Part shown: piece after piece, positions 1 through 7,960 of the stretch
How positions within the stretch are numbered: the first letter of the stretch is position 1
How the letters are laid out: each line of letters opens with the position of its first letter
Made by a program: the position numbers and the translations under genes
The notes under the pieces: model-generated
What the model saw: only the letters and a program-made list of their open reading frames with translations
The model's database searches: none
Told to the model about the DNA's origin: nothing
NCBI RefSeq assembly: GCF_042688385.1
Contig: NZ_JBHUPY010000010.1
Span: forward strand, 186,001-250,000
From: Herpetosiphon sp042688385
GTDB lineage: Bacteria > Chloroflexota > Chloroflexia > Chloroflexales > Herpetosiphonaceae
Reading direction: 5' to 3'
DNA: 64,000 nucleotides

Positions 1-234
1 CAAACCGTTAGCCTTGAGCAATTCTTTAAAAATGCTACTACTCCCCAAGACGGGGATGGTGAGGCTGAAAAAGCCACAGTCAGCCAATTTCAGAAGTTGG
101 TCGAAGTGCTCAAGGCCGAATTAACCGACATTCAGGTCTATCGGGTGGGCGAAATTAATATCGATGCCTATATTTTGGGCAAGGATAGCGCAGGTAAGCT
201 GGTTGGCTTAAAAACCCAGTTGGTTGAAACTTAG
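1..234 (+). CDS. NuiA-like nuclease inhibitor, C-terminal part (5' truncated by window edge)
   Basis: The frame is open from the first base and ends with TAG at 232-234, giving 77 residues with no start inside the window. The text contains FFKNATTPQD, then QFQKLVEVLKAEL, then VYRVGEINIDAYILGK and a final LVET. This order closely follows the C-terminal half of Anabaena NuiA, the protein inhibitor of the sugar-non-specific nuclease NucA. The conserved end of that family is also a short xVVET-like tail. By family knowledge it would bind and block an endonuclease of the NucA type; no such nuclease gene is visible in this window. It converges with the next gene, overlapping it by 4 bp at the stop codons. 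Family assignment is from memory of the NuiA sequence and is fairly secure; the target nuclease is unknown. Confidence 0.75.
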   Translation, partial: QTVSLEQFFKNATTPQDGDGEAEKATVSQFQKLVEVLKAELTDIQVYRVGEINIDAYILGKDSAGKLVGLKTQLVET

Positions 235-1073
235 GCTAAAAACCACTGCACCAAAAATGGTTTACAACGTCGCCGCAGCCGATCGCGCAAATTGTACAGT
301 TCGTTGGCTTGTAACCCAAGCTGTTTGGCCAAGGCAGTGATGTTGTTATCCTCGCACAACAAGGCATACCAATACTGCTGGGCAATCAGATACAGCGGAT
401 CATCGACCATCGCGTGAACTTCAGCAGCCATATGCCGTTGAAGTTCACAGCGCTCCACGTGTTCATGCGGTAAAAGGTCTGGTGAAGCAATTGTATCGCC
501 CAACTCACGTTGACAGTCTCGGCCATTAGTTTGGCTCAGGTAGTAGGTTTGATCTTGCGGTTTTGGCGTATACACATTGGGGCTTTCGTGAATTCTGCGG
601 CCACCAGATCCACCCAGTTTTTTGGCGTTTTTGGCCCGCCACCAGTGAATAATTGCCCGCTCGGCAATGGTGTGGATATAGCTACGTAAGCGGGCTTCAA
701 AACGAAACTGTGGCAACGAACGCTTCACATTCTCGTAGGCTACCAAATCGGGCGAATGCTCGCATAATTGTGAGCCATTGCCCAACGAGAAGCGTTTGCA
801 GCGATACCAGCTGAGGATTTCATCCATAATTGAAACCCAAATTAACTCGTGATGGGGATGTTGTGAATCGCATGCCGCAGCAACCGTGGCATAATCGTGA
901 TAGACATTGGTAACAATATCAGGATATTTGGCTGGATTTGAGGCGGGGTTGCGTTGCAAAATTTCACAACTGCGCTGGCAAAGAAGCTGACATCCTGCCC
1001 CATCTAATTGCCAACCATGGTGTCGATTCAATTGGCTTACTATATCTCCAATAGCATCAGTGTACATACTCAT
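231..1073 (-). CDS. Sigma-70-family-like RNA polymerase sigma factor
   Basis: A 280-residue protein. A segment near residues 120-150 (FEARLRSYIHTIAERAIIHWWR followed by basic residues) resembles sigma region 2, where an aromatic- and arginine-rich helix melts the -10 element. The C-terminal 35 residues (ITALAKQLGLQANELYNLRDRLRRR) look like the region 4 helix-turn-helix that reads the -35 element. The protein is longer than usual ECF factors, with about 100 extra N-terminal residues that I do not recognise. The ATG is preceded by GGGAG at a 6-base spacing. No anti-sigma gene lies beside it. A long AT-rich gap separates it from the divergent histidine kinase. It could instead be a sigma-like DNA-binding regulator that has lost core binding. 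Confidence 0.6.
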   Translation of the reverse strand: MSMYTDAIGDIVSQLNRHHGWQLDGAGCQLLCQRSCEILQRNPASNPAKYPDIVTNVYHDYATVAAACDSQHPHHELIWVSIMDEILSWYRCKRFSLGNGSQLCEHSPDLVAYENVKRSLPQFRFEARLRSYIHTIAERAIIHWWRAKNAKKLGGSGGRRIHESPNVYTPKPQDQTYYLSQTNGRDCQRELGDTIASPDLLPHEHVERCELQRHMAAEVHAMVDDPLYLIAQQYWYALLCEDNNITALAKQLGLQANELYNLRDRLRRRCKPFLVQWFLA

Positions 1074-1528
1074 ATACTGCTCCCGTCTTAGTCATTAAGA
1101 CTAACGGATTCAATAACTAGAAACAGCTGTACTGCATAACAAAAGGTAGTGCAAGGATGCATTGCAGAACAAGGCGGTAGAGCGTGAAGAATCCTGCGGC
1201 GATACTGCATAGTTGGGATAATCTAGCTCCTTATTTCAATGATTTTAATAAGCCAAAAGACAATTGGTGAACAAAATGACGGTAACAATTGATAACAGTT
1301 GTTATGAATAAAGCTATTAAATCATGATCTCTTTAGTTGCCACAAGTAGCCATAAGGACTTATTTTGGATAGGACTAAGTGCTAGGTATTGAGTAGTCAC
1401 AACAAGCTTTCTAGGCACTTCAAAAGGAACTAGAACAAGATAGGCTTAATAAACTATTAAAAAGTGTTAGAGTTAATCATTAATAAAACCTTTAGCCGCA
1501 CTCACCCTGATTGTAAGAAAGCAACGCT
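1074..1528. other. AT-rich divergent intergenic region
   Basis: About 455 bp between the sigma-like gene (minus) and the histidine kinase gene (plus). It is clearly richer in A+T than its surroundings, has no credible open frame, and must hold both divergent promoters. A loose inverted repeat around 1290-1312 (TAACAATTG...CAGTTGTTA) could be an operator, but I see no consensus promoter pair that I would defend. Confidence 0.4.
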
Positions 1529-2824
1529 ATGCCCAAGCAAGCACCCCTCAGCTGGAAAGCCCGTGGATGGCGCTGGATTAAGCAGTGGTGGCAGGATATT
1601 GTCCATGGCGCTGATCCATTTGCGACCTTAACGGCAATTTTGGCCTTGTTTACTGGGCTAATTGGCATTATAGGCGCGTTCAATCTGGATTATGGCGGCG
1701 CACCAACAGGCGTTATCTTGCTCGATTTTGGGGTGGCGCTCTGTTTGGGTGGCTTGGCGTGGTGGATGTTTCGCCAACCGAGCGCAATGTGGCCGCGCTG
1801 GATTGTGGTGAGCGTGCTAACCTTGGCCTGTTTTTATGTGCTGGCTACAATTCCTTCAGATGCGGCAGTGGTCGTTTTGACTATGTTGCCGATTTTGATG
1901 GCAATGTTAGCCACTCGGCGTTGGTGGCCAATCGCCTTTTATCCGCTCTCCGTGACGATTGTGGCCTCGCTGCACACTGGCGGATGGCAGGTGTTTACGC
2001 CAGCAATTATTGCATTTAATATTTTGGAGTTTTTGATGCTTTGGGGCGTAACCTCGCAAGCTGTGCAATTTGCCAAAGCGCGGGTCAAAACCGAAGCGCA
2101 ACTCAGCAAAGAGCAACAAGTTCGCCAATTTATGCGCTTCTTTCAGCACGAATTACGCTCGTATAGCAATAGCCTTGATGTGTTGCTGCCAATGCTCAAT
2201 CAACAGCTTAACGAACGCCCAGCGCCTGAGCAATCGGCGATTCAACCGCAAGAATTGGTGAGCGTGCTTCAAAGCACTGCCGATTCGATTCGCCAACTAA
2301 CAACAGAATTGCTGGTGCTGACGCGCGAAGGCCAATTGCTGCCCCAACAACGCATGCCGATTCAACTTTTGCCCTTGCTGCAAAGCGAACAGGCCGAAAG
2401 CCAAGCAGAAATGCAGCGCCATGGTCTCAATTCAACAATTCAGATCGCTTGCCCTGCTGAGTGCATTGTGATTGGCGATGCGCTTTTTTTGCGCTTAGCA
2501 GTGCATACCATTTTACAAAATGCTATTGAGGCCTTGTTGCGCTACCCAGGCGAAGGCCAAATTTTTATTCAGGTCGAGCAATCTGCGCAACAAACCACGA
2601 TCGATATTTATGACACAGGCAAGGGCTTTCCTGCCGATTTACTCGAACATCTGAAACAGGCCCAATCGTTAAATCAGGCCTTGGGTTGGACAACCAAAAT
2701 CGGCGGCAGCGGCTTGGGCATGCCCTTGATTCGCCATGTCGCGATGCTCCACGGTGGCACTGCGCACTTTATGAATCGGCCTGAAGGCGGGGCACAGATT
2801 ACGCTGCAACTGCCACAGGTTTAG
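1529..2824 (+). CDS. Membrane-bound sensor histidine kinase
   Basis: A 431-residue protein. The first ~180 residues form about six hydrophobic helices with short loops and no extracytoplasmic sensor domain, so the stimulus may be sensed in or near the membrane. The H-box is FFQHELRSYSNS, with the phospho-acceptor His at residue 207. It is followed by a HATPase_c domain with N box (ILQNAIEALLR), G1 box (DTGKGF) and G2 box (GGSGLGMPL). The H-box has E-L-R-S in place of the usual E-x-R-T/N-P and lacks the proline. No response regulator gene is adjacent, so it is an orphan kinase in this window. Its 3' end overlaps the convergent PAP2 phosphatase gene by 26 bp. Confidence 0.85.
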   Translation: MPKQAPLSWKARGWRWIKQWWQDIVHGADPFATLTAILALFTGLIGIIGAFNLDYGGAPTGVILLDFGVALCLGGLAWWMFRQPSAMWPRWIVVSVLTLACFYVLATIPSDAAVVVLTMLPILMAMLATRRWWPIAFYPLSVTIVASLHTGGWQVFTPAIIAFNILEFLMLWGVTSQAVQFAKARVKTEAQLSKEQQVRQFMRFFQHELRSYSNSLDVLLPMLNQQLNERPAPEQSAIQPQELVSVLQSTADSIRQLTTELLVLTREGQLLPQQRMPIQLLPLLQSEQAESQAEMQRHGLNSTIQIACPAECIVIGDALFLRLAVHTILQNAIEALLRYPGEGQIFIQVEQSAQQTTIDIYDTGKGFPADLLEHLKQAQSLNQALGWTTKIGGSGLGMPLIRHVAMLHGGTAHFMNRPEGGAQITLQLPQV

Positions 2825-3695
2825 CCAATGTCAGCCGGAAAACCAATGGCGCGCCAAAGGTTGTCCACATCCCAATAATCAAATAGCGCAAGCCATCGGC
2901 CAACAGCGTTTCGGGCAACAGGCTTTTGAGCACAGCCCGCAGCACAAACACGACACTAATTCCAATAATGATTTTGATTAATTGTCGCCACCAAACGCTG
3001 CGCACTTGAAATTGCGCATAGCGCTGTTGCAAACCCAACGTGCCCAACGAGCCAGCCAAAAAGCCCAGTATTTTGACCCGATCAGCGCCAGAATCGAAGA
3101 ATAAGCCCAATAAACAAATCGCAGCCAAGCCCAAGGCCAAGCGTTCTTGGGTTTTGCTTGGCAAAGCACTAATCAGCGGCGTGAGATAGATACTGGCAAC
3201 CACAATCAAGCTGCCAAAAAACCACCCACCAAGCACATCAATTGGCCAATGCACGCCCAGATAGAGCCGTGAAAAGCTCACCAGCACAATCATTAAGCCT
3301 GCTAAAGCCCAAACCCAACGCTGGCGCAGCCACAAACCAACAAACGACCAAAAAACCAAGGTATGTTGAGCATGGCCACTGGGAAACGACGGAATCCATG
3401 AGCCATCGGGATTAAGCGCGGTTGCTTTGGCAGCTTCGCTTAGCGGGAAGCGCTCAGGATAGGCGGCGGCTGGTCGAACCGTATCAAATAAATCTTTGAG
3501 CCAAGCATTGGTATAAAACGAACCAAGCAGCATCAGCAGCAAGCGCACACCCAAGTTGATGCCAACACACCAAAAGATAATCGGCCCCAACAACAGATAA
3601 AAATCCTCGCCACCAATGTTAGTTACCCATAAAAACAGCTGATCCAGCACTGGAGTACGCCATTGCTGCAAGCGTTCGAGCAGATCAAGTTGCAT
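2799..3695 (-). CDS. PAP2-superfamily membrane phosphatase
   Basis: A 298-residue polytopic membrane protein with the complete three-part signature of the PAP2 acid phosphatase family. These are KDLFDTVRP (KX6RP), PSFPSGHAQHTL (PSGH) and SRLYLGVHWPID (SRX5HX3D). The second histidine is the nucleophile and the third stabilises it. Hydrophobic helices continue after the catalytic core. The family removes phosphate from lipid substrates such as phosphatidate or undecaprenyl pyrophosphate; which one applies here cannot be told. I chose the ATG at 3695 because GAGG lies 6 bases upstream; an in-frame ATG 18 bases earlier lacks a site. The gene is downstream of deaD but separated from it by a strong terminator. 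Confidence 0.85.
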   Translation of the reverse strand: MQLDLLERLQQWRTPVLDQLFLWVTNIGGEDFYLLLGPIIFWCVGINLGVRLLLMLLGSFYTNAWLKDLFDTVRPAAAYPERFPLSEAAKATALNPDGSWIPSFPSGHAQHTLVFWSFVGLWLRQRWVWALAGLMIVLVSFSRLYLGVHWPIDVLGGWFFGSLIVVASIYLTPLISALPSKTQERLALGLAAICLLGLFFDSGADRVKILGFLAGSLGTLGLQQRYAQFQVRSVWWRQLIKIIIGISVVFVLRAVLKSLLPETLLADGLRYLIIGMWTTFGAPLVFRLTLAKPVAVAA

Positions 3696-3741
3696 TACCA
3701 ACCTCACTAGCATAATTAGCGCAATTATACGTTAACTAAAA

Positions 3742-3771
3742 CCGGCTCCTTGGCAGCAACCAAGGAGCCGG
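3742..3771 (-). terminator. Intrinsic terminator of deaD
   Basis: A perfect 12-bp stem (CCGGCTCCTTGG with its complement) with a 6-base loop, followed on the minus strand by TTTT. It sits between the deaD stop and the PAP2 gene. Confidence 0.8.
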
Positions 3772-3793
3772 AGCACTGGACGGATAAACGATT

Positions 3794-5539
3794 TTAGCGG
3801 CGTGGGCGAGCCAAAGTTGGGGTGATTTTCACGCCCCGAATTTGGGTGCGACCAAGTGCAGCCAACACGCGGTTGGCGGCATCGTCTGGCACATCGACAA
3901 AAGTGAAGTTATCGAAAATATCGATTGCGCCGATTGCGCGGCCTGGCAAGCCAGATTCGTTGGCAATTGCACCCACAATATCAGCAGGGCGCACGCCTTG
4001 TTCGCGGCCAATGTCCACAAACAAGCGGGTCATGCCTTCTTCGCGGAACGAGCGGCCACCGCTGTTGCGATCGCCATTGCGTGGGCCACGGGCTGCACGA
4101 TCGCCACCGCGATCGCCAGGCCGGTCATTGCCACGTTCGCGGCGGTCGCCACGGCGGCCATTGTCGCGGCTATCGCGGCGGTCGCCACGGCGGGCATCGA
4201 AGGTTGATTCATCTTCGACCATTTCCAAAGGATCTTCGGCAGTCAAATCTGGTTCGCCGAGCATCATTTTGAAGGCGGCTGCGGCCAAATCGGTTGGCGA
4301 ATATTGTTCGGCCAATTCTTCGGCCAAAACCAAGTATTGCTCCAAACCACCATGTTCGTTGTGTTGCTCGATCAACTCGCGCAAGTTATCCTTGAAGGCT
4401 TCGCGGCGGCGAGCCACCACGTCGGCAATCGTTGGCAAGCGCAAGCGTTGAATTGGCGAGCCAGTCATACGCTCGATCGTGCGCAATTGGCGGCGTTCGC
4501 GCGGCGTTACCAAGGTCACGGCAACCCCTGAACGGCCAGCCCGACCAGTCCGGCCAATGCGGTGCACATAGGCTTCTGGATCAAGCGGAATATCGTAGTT
4601 GATCACGTGGCTGACGTGTTCGATGTCCAAACCACGGGCAGCTACGTCGGTTGCAACCAAGATTTCAACTTGTTCTTCGCGGAAGCGTTTCATCACGCGG
4701 TCGCGCATTGCTTGGCTCAAATCGCCGTGCAACAATTCAGCGCCATAACCGCGAGCCAACAATTTTTCGCCAAGCTCATCGACCATCGCCTTGGTGCGGC
4801 AGAAAATAATCGCCGAGGTTGGCATTTCAAGGTCGAGGATGCGGGTCAAAACTTCAAATTTATCGCGTGCGCCAATTTCGTAATAAACTTGGCGAATTTG
4901 TGGCACGGTCAATTGTTCGCGCTCAATCGTCACCATTTGGGGTGATTTCAAGTATTTGCGCGCCAAACGGGCGATTTCATCGGGCATGGTTGCCGAATAG
5001 AGTGCAGTTTGGCGATCTTTGGGAGCGCGTTCCAAAATATATTCAATATCGTCAACAAAGCCCATGTTGAGCATTTCGTCTGCTTCGTCGAGCACCACGG
5101 TGCGCACGGTTGAAAGATCAAGCGTGCCACGTTCCATGTGATCCATCAAACGGCCAGGCGTGCCAATCACAATATTAACGCCGCGCTTCAAAGCTCGCAA
5201 TTGGCGATCAATTGGTTGACCACCATAGACTGGCAAGGCGCGAATGTTCAAATATTTGCCATACGCTGAAATAGCATCCGAGACTTGGACGGCTAATTCG
5301 CGAGTTGGGGTCAAGATCAAGGCTTGAACACCCATGGCCTTGGTATCAATCCGTTCAATTGTTGGCAACGAAAAAGCTGCTGTTTTGCCGGTGCCTGTTT
5401 GAGCTTGGGCGATAATATCGTTGCCACTGAGCATCAAACCAATACTTTGGGCTTGGATTGGGGTTGGTTCTTCATAGCCAAGTTCAGTAATTGCCCGCAA
5501 CGTCGCTTCGCCGAGCCCAAGTTCCGTAAACGTAGTCAT
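3794..5539 (-). CDS. deaD: DEAD-box ATP-dependent RNA helicase (DeaD/CsdA type)
   Basis: A 581-residue protein with the full DEAD-box helicase core in residues 1-370. It has the Q motif (FTELGLGEATLRAI...PTPIQ), Walker A (AQTGTGKT), VLDEADEM, SAT and HRIGRTGRAGR. A low-complexity RGD/RRGDRR linker spans about residues 445-500. A C-terminal DbpA-type RNA-binding domain (MTRLFVDIGREQGVRPADIVGAI) follows. By family knowledge it unwinds rRNA and mRNA duplexes in ribosome assembly and mRNA decay, particularly in the cold. The ATG at 5539 is preceded by AGGATATTCTTTTT, a loose but usable site. About 115 bp separate the start from the terminator of the upstream gene, so the gene appears to have its own promoter. 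The arginine/glycine-rich linker is encoded by a repetitive GGCGATCGC-like DNA stretch. Confidence 0.93.
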   Translation of the reverse strand: MTTFTELGLGEATLRAITELGYEEPTPIQAQSIGLMLSGNDIIAQAQTGTGKTAAFSLPTIERIDTKAMGVQALILTPTRELAVQVSDAISAYGKYLNIRALPVYGGQPIDRQLRALKRGVNIVIGTPGRLMDHMERGTLDLSTVRTVVLDEADEMLNMGFVDDIEYILERAPKDRQTALYSATMPDEIARLARKYLKSPQMVTIEREQLTVPQIRQVYYEIGARDKFEVLTRILDLEMPTSAIIFCRTKAMVDELGEKLLARGYGAELLHGDLSQAMRDRVMKRFREEQVEILVATDVAARGLDIEHVSHVINYDIPLDPEAYVHRIGRTGRAGRSGVAVTLVTPRERRQLRTIERMTGSPIQRLRLPTIADVVARRREAFKDNLRELIEQHNEHGGLEQYLVLAEELAEQYSPTDLAAAAFKMMLGEPDLTAEDPLEMVEDESTFDARRGDRRDSRDNGRRGDRRERGNDRPGDRGGDRAARGPRNGDRNSGGRSFREEGMTRLFVDIGREQGVRPADIVGAIANESGLPGRAIGAIDIFDNFTFVDVPDDAANRVLAALGRTQIRGVKITPTLARPRR

Positions 5540-5657
5540 TAAAAAGAATATCCTTTCGGTGAATGTAGGGTTAACAGCCCTTTGCTGTTACCGTCCCGCA
5601 GCGTGCGGAGTCGCCCTAACCCCCCGAATTGGCAAGCAAGCGACGCGCACGACACAA

Positions 5658-5687
5658 AAAACGCGGGGGCTATACCGCCCGCGTTTT
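5658..5687 (-). terminator. Intrinsic terminator of the TPR protein gene
   Basis: A stem of 10 bp (AAAACGCGGG with CCCGCGTTTT) plus further GG/CC pairing, followed on the minus strand by TTTTTT. On the plus strand TTTT also follows, so it may work both ways. Confidence 0.75.
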
Positions 5688-5785
5688 CGTTCTCTGCTTA
5701 GCGTTAGATCCGATTATAGCATGCTTTTTGGATTATGCCAAAACGTAGATAGCTGCATCTTATTAATTTTTTATCTGATTGAGCT

Positions 5786-7180
5786 TCATTTTATGTAAAA
5801 CTCAAGCTGGCCCAGCCATGGGGTTTGAATCGCCTGATCTGCTGCTTGTTCCAGCAATAGTTGGCTATCGGGCTTGGCTTGTTGCCAACGCGCAAGCGCA
5901 TACAGATAGGCCAATTGTGGCTCGGCTGGCGTTGCCTGATAGAGTGGAGCAATGATTTGCTCGGCTTCTGCAGGCAGCGAACATTGCAAAGCGACACTAG
6001 CCACTACCCGCCGCGCTAAATCATCAACCGCACTCTTCAAGGCTTGGCGCGCATACTCCAGGCCACTGCTACAGCGGCGCAACGGCGTGTTGATATAAAA
6101 ATTAGCAGCTTCTAAGGCCAAGGTACCACTCATTGGCCCCGTGGCAATTGCTTGATCGTAGGCGGCGGCAGTGCCATTAAAATCAGCTTGGCTTAGGCTA
6201 AGCGTTGCCGCAACAAGGTAATTTTCGCTGCTGCCTGGCTCCAAATTAACTGCCTGCTGCAAGGCGGCAACGGCCAAATCGGGCTGGCCACTACTGGCGG
6301 CAATTGTGGCTTGGGTGCGGGGCAAGGTCGCCACATTGGGCCATTGGGTTTGGGCAGCCTCAATCAACGCCAACGCGGTTGCACTATCGCCAGCGCTCCA
6401 ATGGAGTAAGGCCCGTTGATTGGCCGCAAAACTCGCCATGGAATCGTTGGCAGGAATTTGGCTCAGCAAGATGTCGGCAGCCTGCCAGAGACCTTGTTCG
6501 CTCCATAAACTGGCAACACCAAGCATGCGTTGGGTGGAATCTTGGGGCACAAGTTGCTTCAATCGATCAAAGCGTTGCTGTAATTGCCATGGATTTGCCA
6601 ATTGCAGGCCGTTGGCTTGGGGCTGAATTTGGGCAACGAGGCTTTGGGCAAGCTGCGGATCATTGGACAATGCCAGTTCAGCGCTCCGTAACCAAGCCCA
6701 ATTCTGCCATGGCTGCTGCAAAGCTTGGGCTTGATTCAATTGGTTGGTTGCGCTAATGAGATCGCCGCTACGTAAGGCTATTTCCGCCTGTAGCAGGTGG
6801 CTCCATGGCATGGCTGCCAAGGTTTTAAGGGTTGATTGAACTGACGCTTGATCGCCGCGTTGCAAGCCAGCCCACCCGTAGAATTGCCAGGCTTGTTGAT
6901 GTTGTTCGAGGCTCAATGGCTGGCGAAACACGGCGATCAGTTGATCGTGCGCTGCTTGCCACTCGCCACGGGTCAAATAGAGTTCAGCAAGTAGCAGTTG
7001 GTTGGGAATGCTCGGTTGGATTTGGTTTAATTGCTGATACAAGCTGGTTGCTTGGTGCCATTTGCCAGCTAAACGTGCTTGAGCCGCTTGGCGCGCCAAA
7101 CTTGGCGGTTGTTGTCCCAACCATGCTAGCGCAAAAATCATAATTAAACTTGGCCCAAGCCAACGCCAAATCCGTGCCAC
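5786..7180 (-). CDS. TPR-repeat membrane-anchored protein
   Basis: A 464-residue protein with one N-terminal hydrophobic helix (residues ~6-22, SLIMIFALAWLG), then a long series of helical pairs typical of tetratricopeptide repeats. Examples are ARLAGKWHQATSLYQQLNQIQP and LLAELYLTRGEWQAAHDQL, with more repeats near residues 240-360. Only the first helix is hydrophobic enough to cross the membrane, so the repeats probably face outward or lie periplasm-like beyond it. TPR arrays are protein-interaction scaffolds; the partner is unknown. I chose GTG at 7180, which has GGAGG 5 bases upstream; the longer frame from 7192 begins inside that site. The gene is single, with its own terminator. No enzymatic domain is visible. 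Confidence 0.7.
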   Translation of the reverse strand: MARIWRWLGPSLIMIFALAWLGQQPPSLARQAAQARLAGKWHQATSLYQQLNQIQPSIPNQLLLAELYLTRGEWQAAHDQLIAVFRQPLSLEQHQQAWQFYGWAGLQRGDQASVQSTLKTLAAMPWSHLLQAEIALRSGDLISATNQLNQAQALQQPWQNWAWLRSAELALSNDPQLAQSLVAQIQPQANGLQLANPWQLQQRFDRLKQLVPQDSTQRMLGVASLWSEQGLWQAADILLSQIPANDSMASFAANQRALLHWSAGDSATALALIEAAQTQWPNVATLPRTQATIAASSGQPDLAVAALQQAVNLEPGSSENYLVAATLSLSQADFNGTAAAYDQAIATGPMSGTLALEAANFYINTPLRRCSSGLEYARQALKSAVDDLARRVVASVALQCSLPAEAEQIIAPLYQATPAEPQLAYLYALARWQQAKPDSQLLLEQAADQAIQTPWLGQLEFYIK

Positions 7181-7326
7181 ACCGACCTCCACAACAAGAC
7201 TTAGCGTTATTATCCACGATTTTGTTTATCAGGGATCAGGGGTCAGTGAACGAGCAACCGCGAAGAGCACGAAGAACGCAAAGGGAGTTTTAATGCAGAG
7301 GAACAGAGAGGATAAGGCTATAGGCT

Positions 7327-7457
7327 ATGGGCTTTTGGCTAGCGGACATCGGGGAAAGAGACAACGCAGAAACAATCTACAAAACAAATATTTGGGGGTG
7401 CTGGGGGATGAAAACCCCCGGCGTTTCCCTCCAGCGGAGGGACGGAAGGGTGGCGAA
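7327..7457. repeat. 131-bp direct repeat, copy 1
   Basis: It matches 7662-7792 with an offset of 335 bp. The core from CAGAAACAATCTAC through the hairpin-forming GATGAAAACCCCC to GGTGGCGAA is nearly identical; the first 30 bp differ by a one-base indel and a few substitutions. A CCCTCCAGCGGAGGGA hairpin lies inside. Confidence 0.9.
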
Positions 7458-7661
7458 ACGAATTTAAAGCAATCAGCGATTAATAAAAATGAAACCACGA
7501 AGAGCACGAAGAACGCGAAGGGAGTTTTAACGCAGAGGCGTAGAGGATAAGGCTATAGGCTGTGGGCTTTTGGCTGCTGGAACAATTTATTGGTTGGAGC
7601 ATGGGCAGTGGGTTTGTATCAATACCCGATCCCCAGCCCCTGACAACTGATCCCTCGGCTA

Positions 7662-7792
7662 TGTGCTTTTGGCTGCTGGAACATCGGGGGAATAGACAAT
7701 ACAGAAACAATCTACAAAACAAATATTTGGGGGTGCTGGGGGATGAAAACCCCCGGCGTTTCCCTCCAGCGAAGGGACGGAAGGGTGGCGAA
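7662..7792. repeat. 131-bp direct repeat, copy 2
   Basis: Second copy of the block at 7327-7457. The internal CCCTCCAGCG(A/G)AGGG hairpin differs by one base from copy 1. Confidence 0.9.
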
Positions 7793-7930
7793 TCAAACGT
7801 ATCAATAAATCATTGACAAAGCCAAAAAACGCCAATCCCGATATACTCGATCAATGCTAAAAAATCGTTATAATAACACAATTGTTCGATAATCAGTCGC
7901 AAGAACGACCATAAATAGCAGGAAGCGCAG

Positions 7931-7936
7931 TATAAT
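7931..7936 (+). promoter_or_regulatory. Likely -10 element of uvrB
   Basis: A perfect TATAAT 25 bp before the uvrB start. No convincing -35 box lies 17 bp upstream. The uvrB start itself has a strong AGGAGG at 7951-7956. Confidence 0.5.
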
Positions 7937-7960
7937 TAACGATGTGATTTAGGAGGTCGT

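Larger units (their letters stand above)
7181..7960. other. 780-bp intergenic region made of dispersed repeats, ending in the uvrB promoter
   Basis: There is no credible gene here. The stretch is a mosaic of repeat blocks that also occur elsewhere in the window: CACGAAGAGCACGAAGAACGC text, TTTTAACGCAGAGG text, GGCTATGGGCTTTTGGCT text, and a long duplicated block. Open frames of 60-85 codons in it run through repeats on both strands and lack ribosome binding sites. The last ~60 bp hold the uvrB promoter region. Confidence 0.7.

Noticed and set aside
4030..4272. Ala/Arg-rich open frames opposite deaD
   Set aside because: They are produced by the repetitive RGD-coding stretch of deaD in other frames.
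7293..7816. Short open frames of 60-85 codons in the gap before uvrB
   Set aside because: They consist of the dispersed repeat blocks in several frames and lack ribosome sites.
7887..7915. LexA/SOS box before uvrB (GTTC...GAAC)
   Set aside because: The half-sites are too far apart for known LexA boxes and not otherwise symmetrical.
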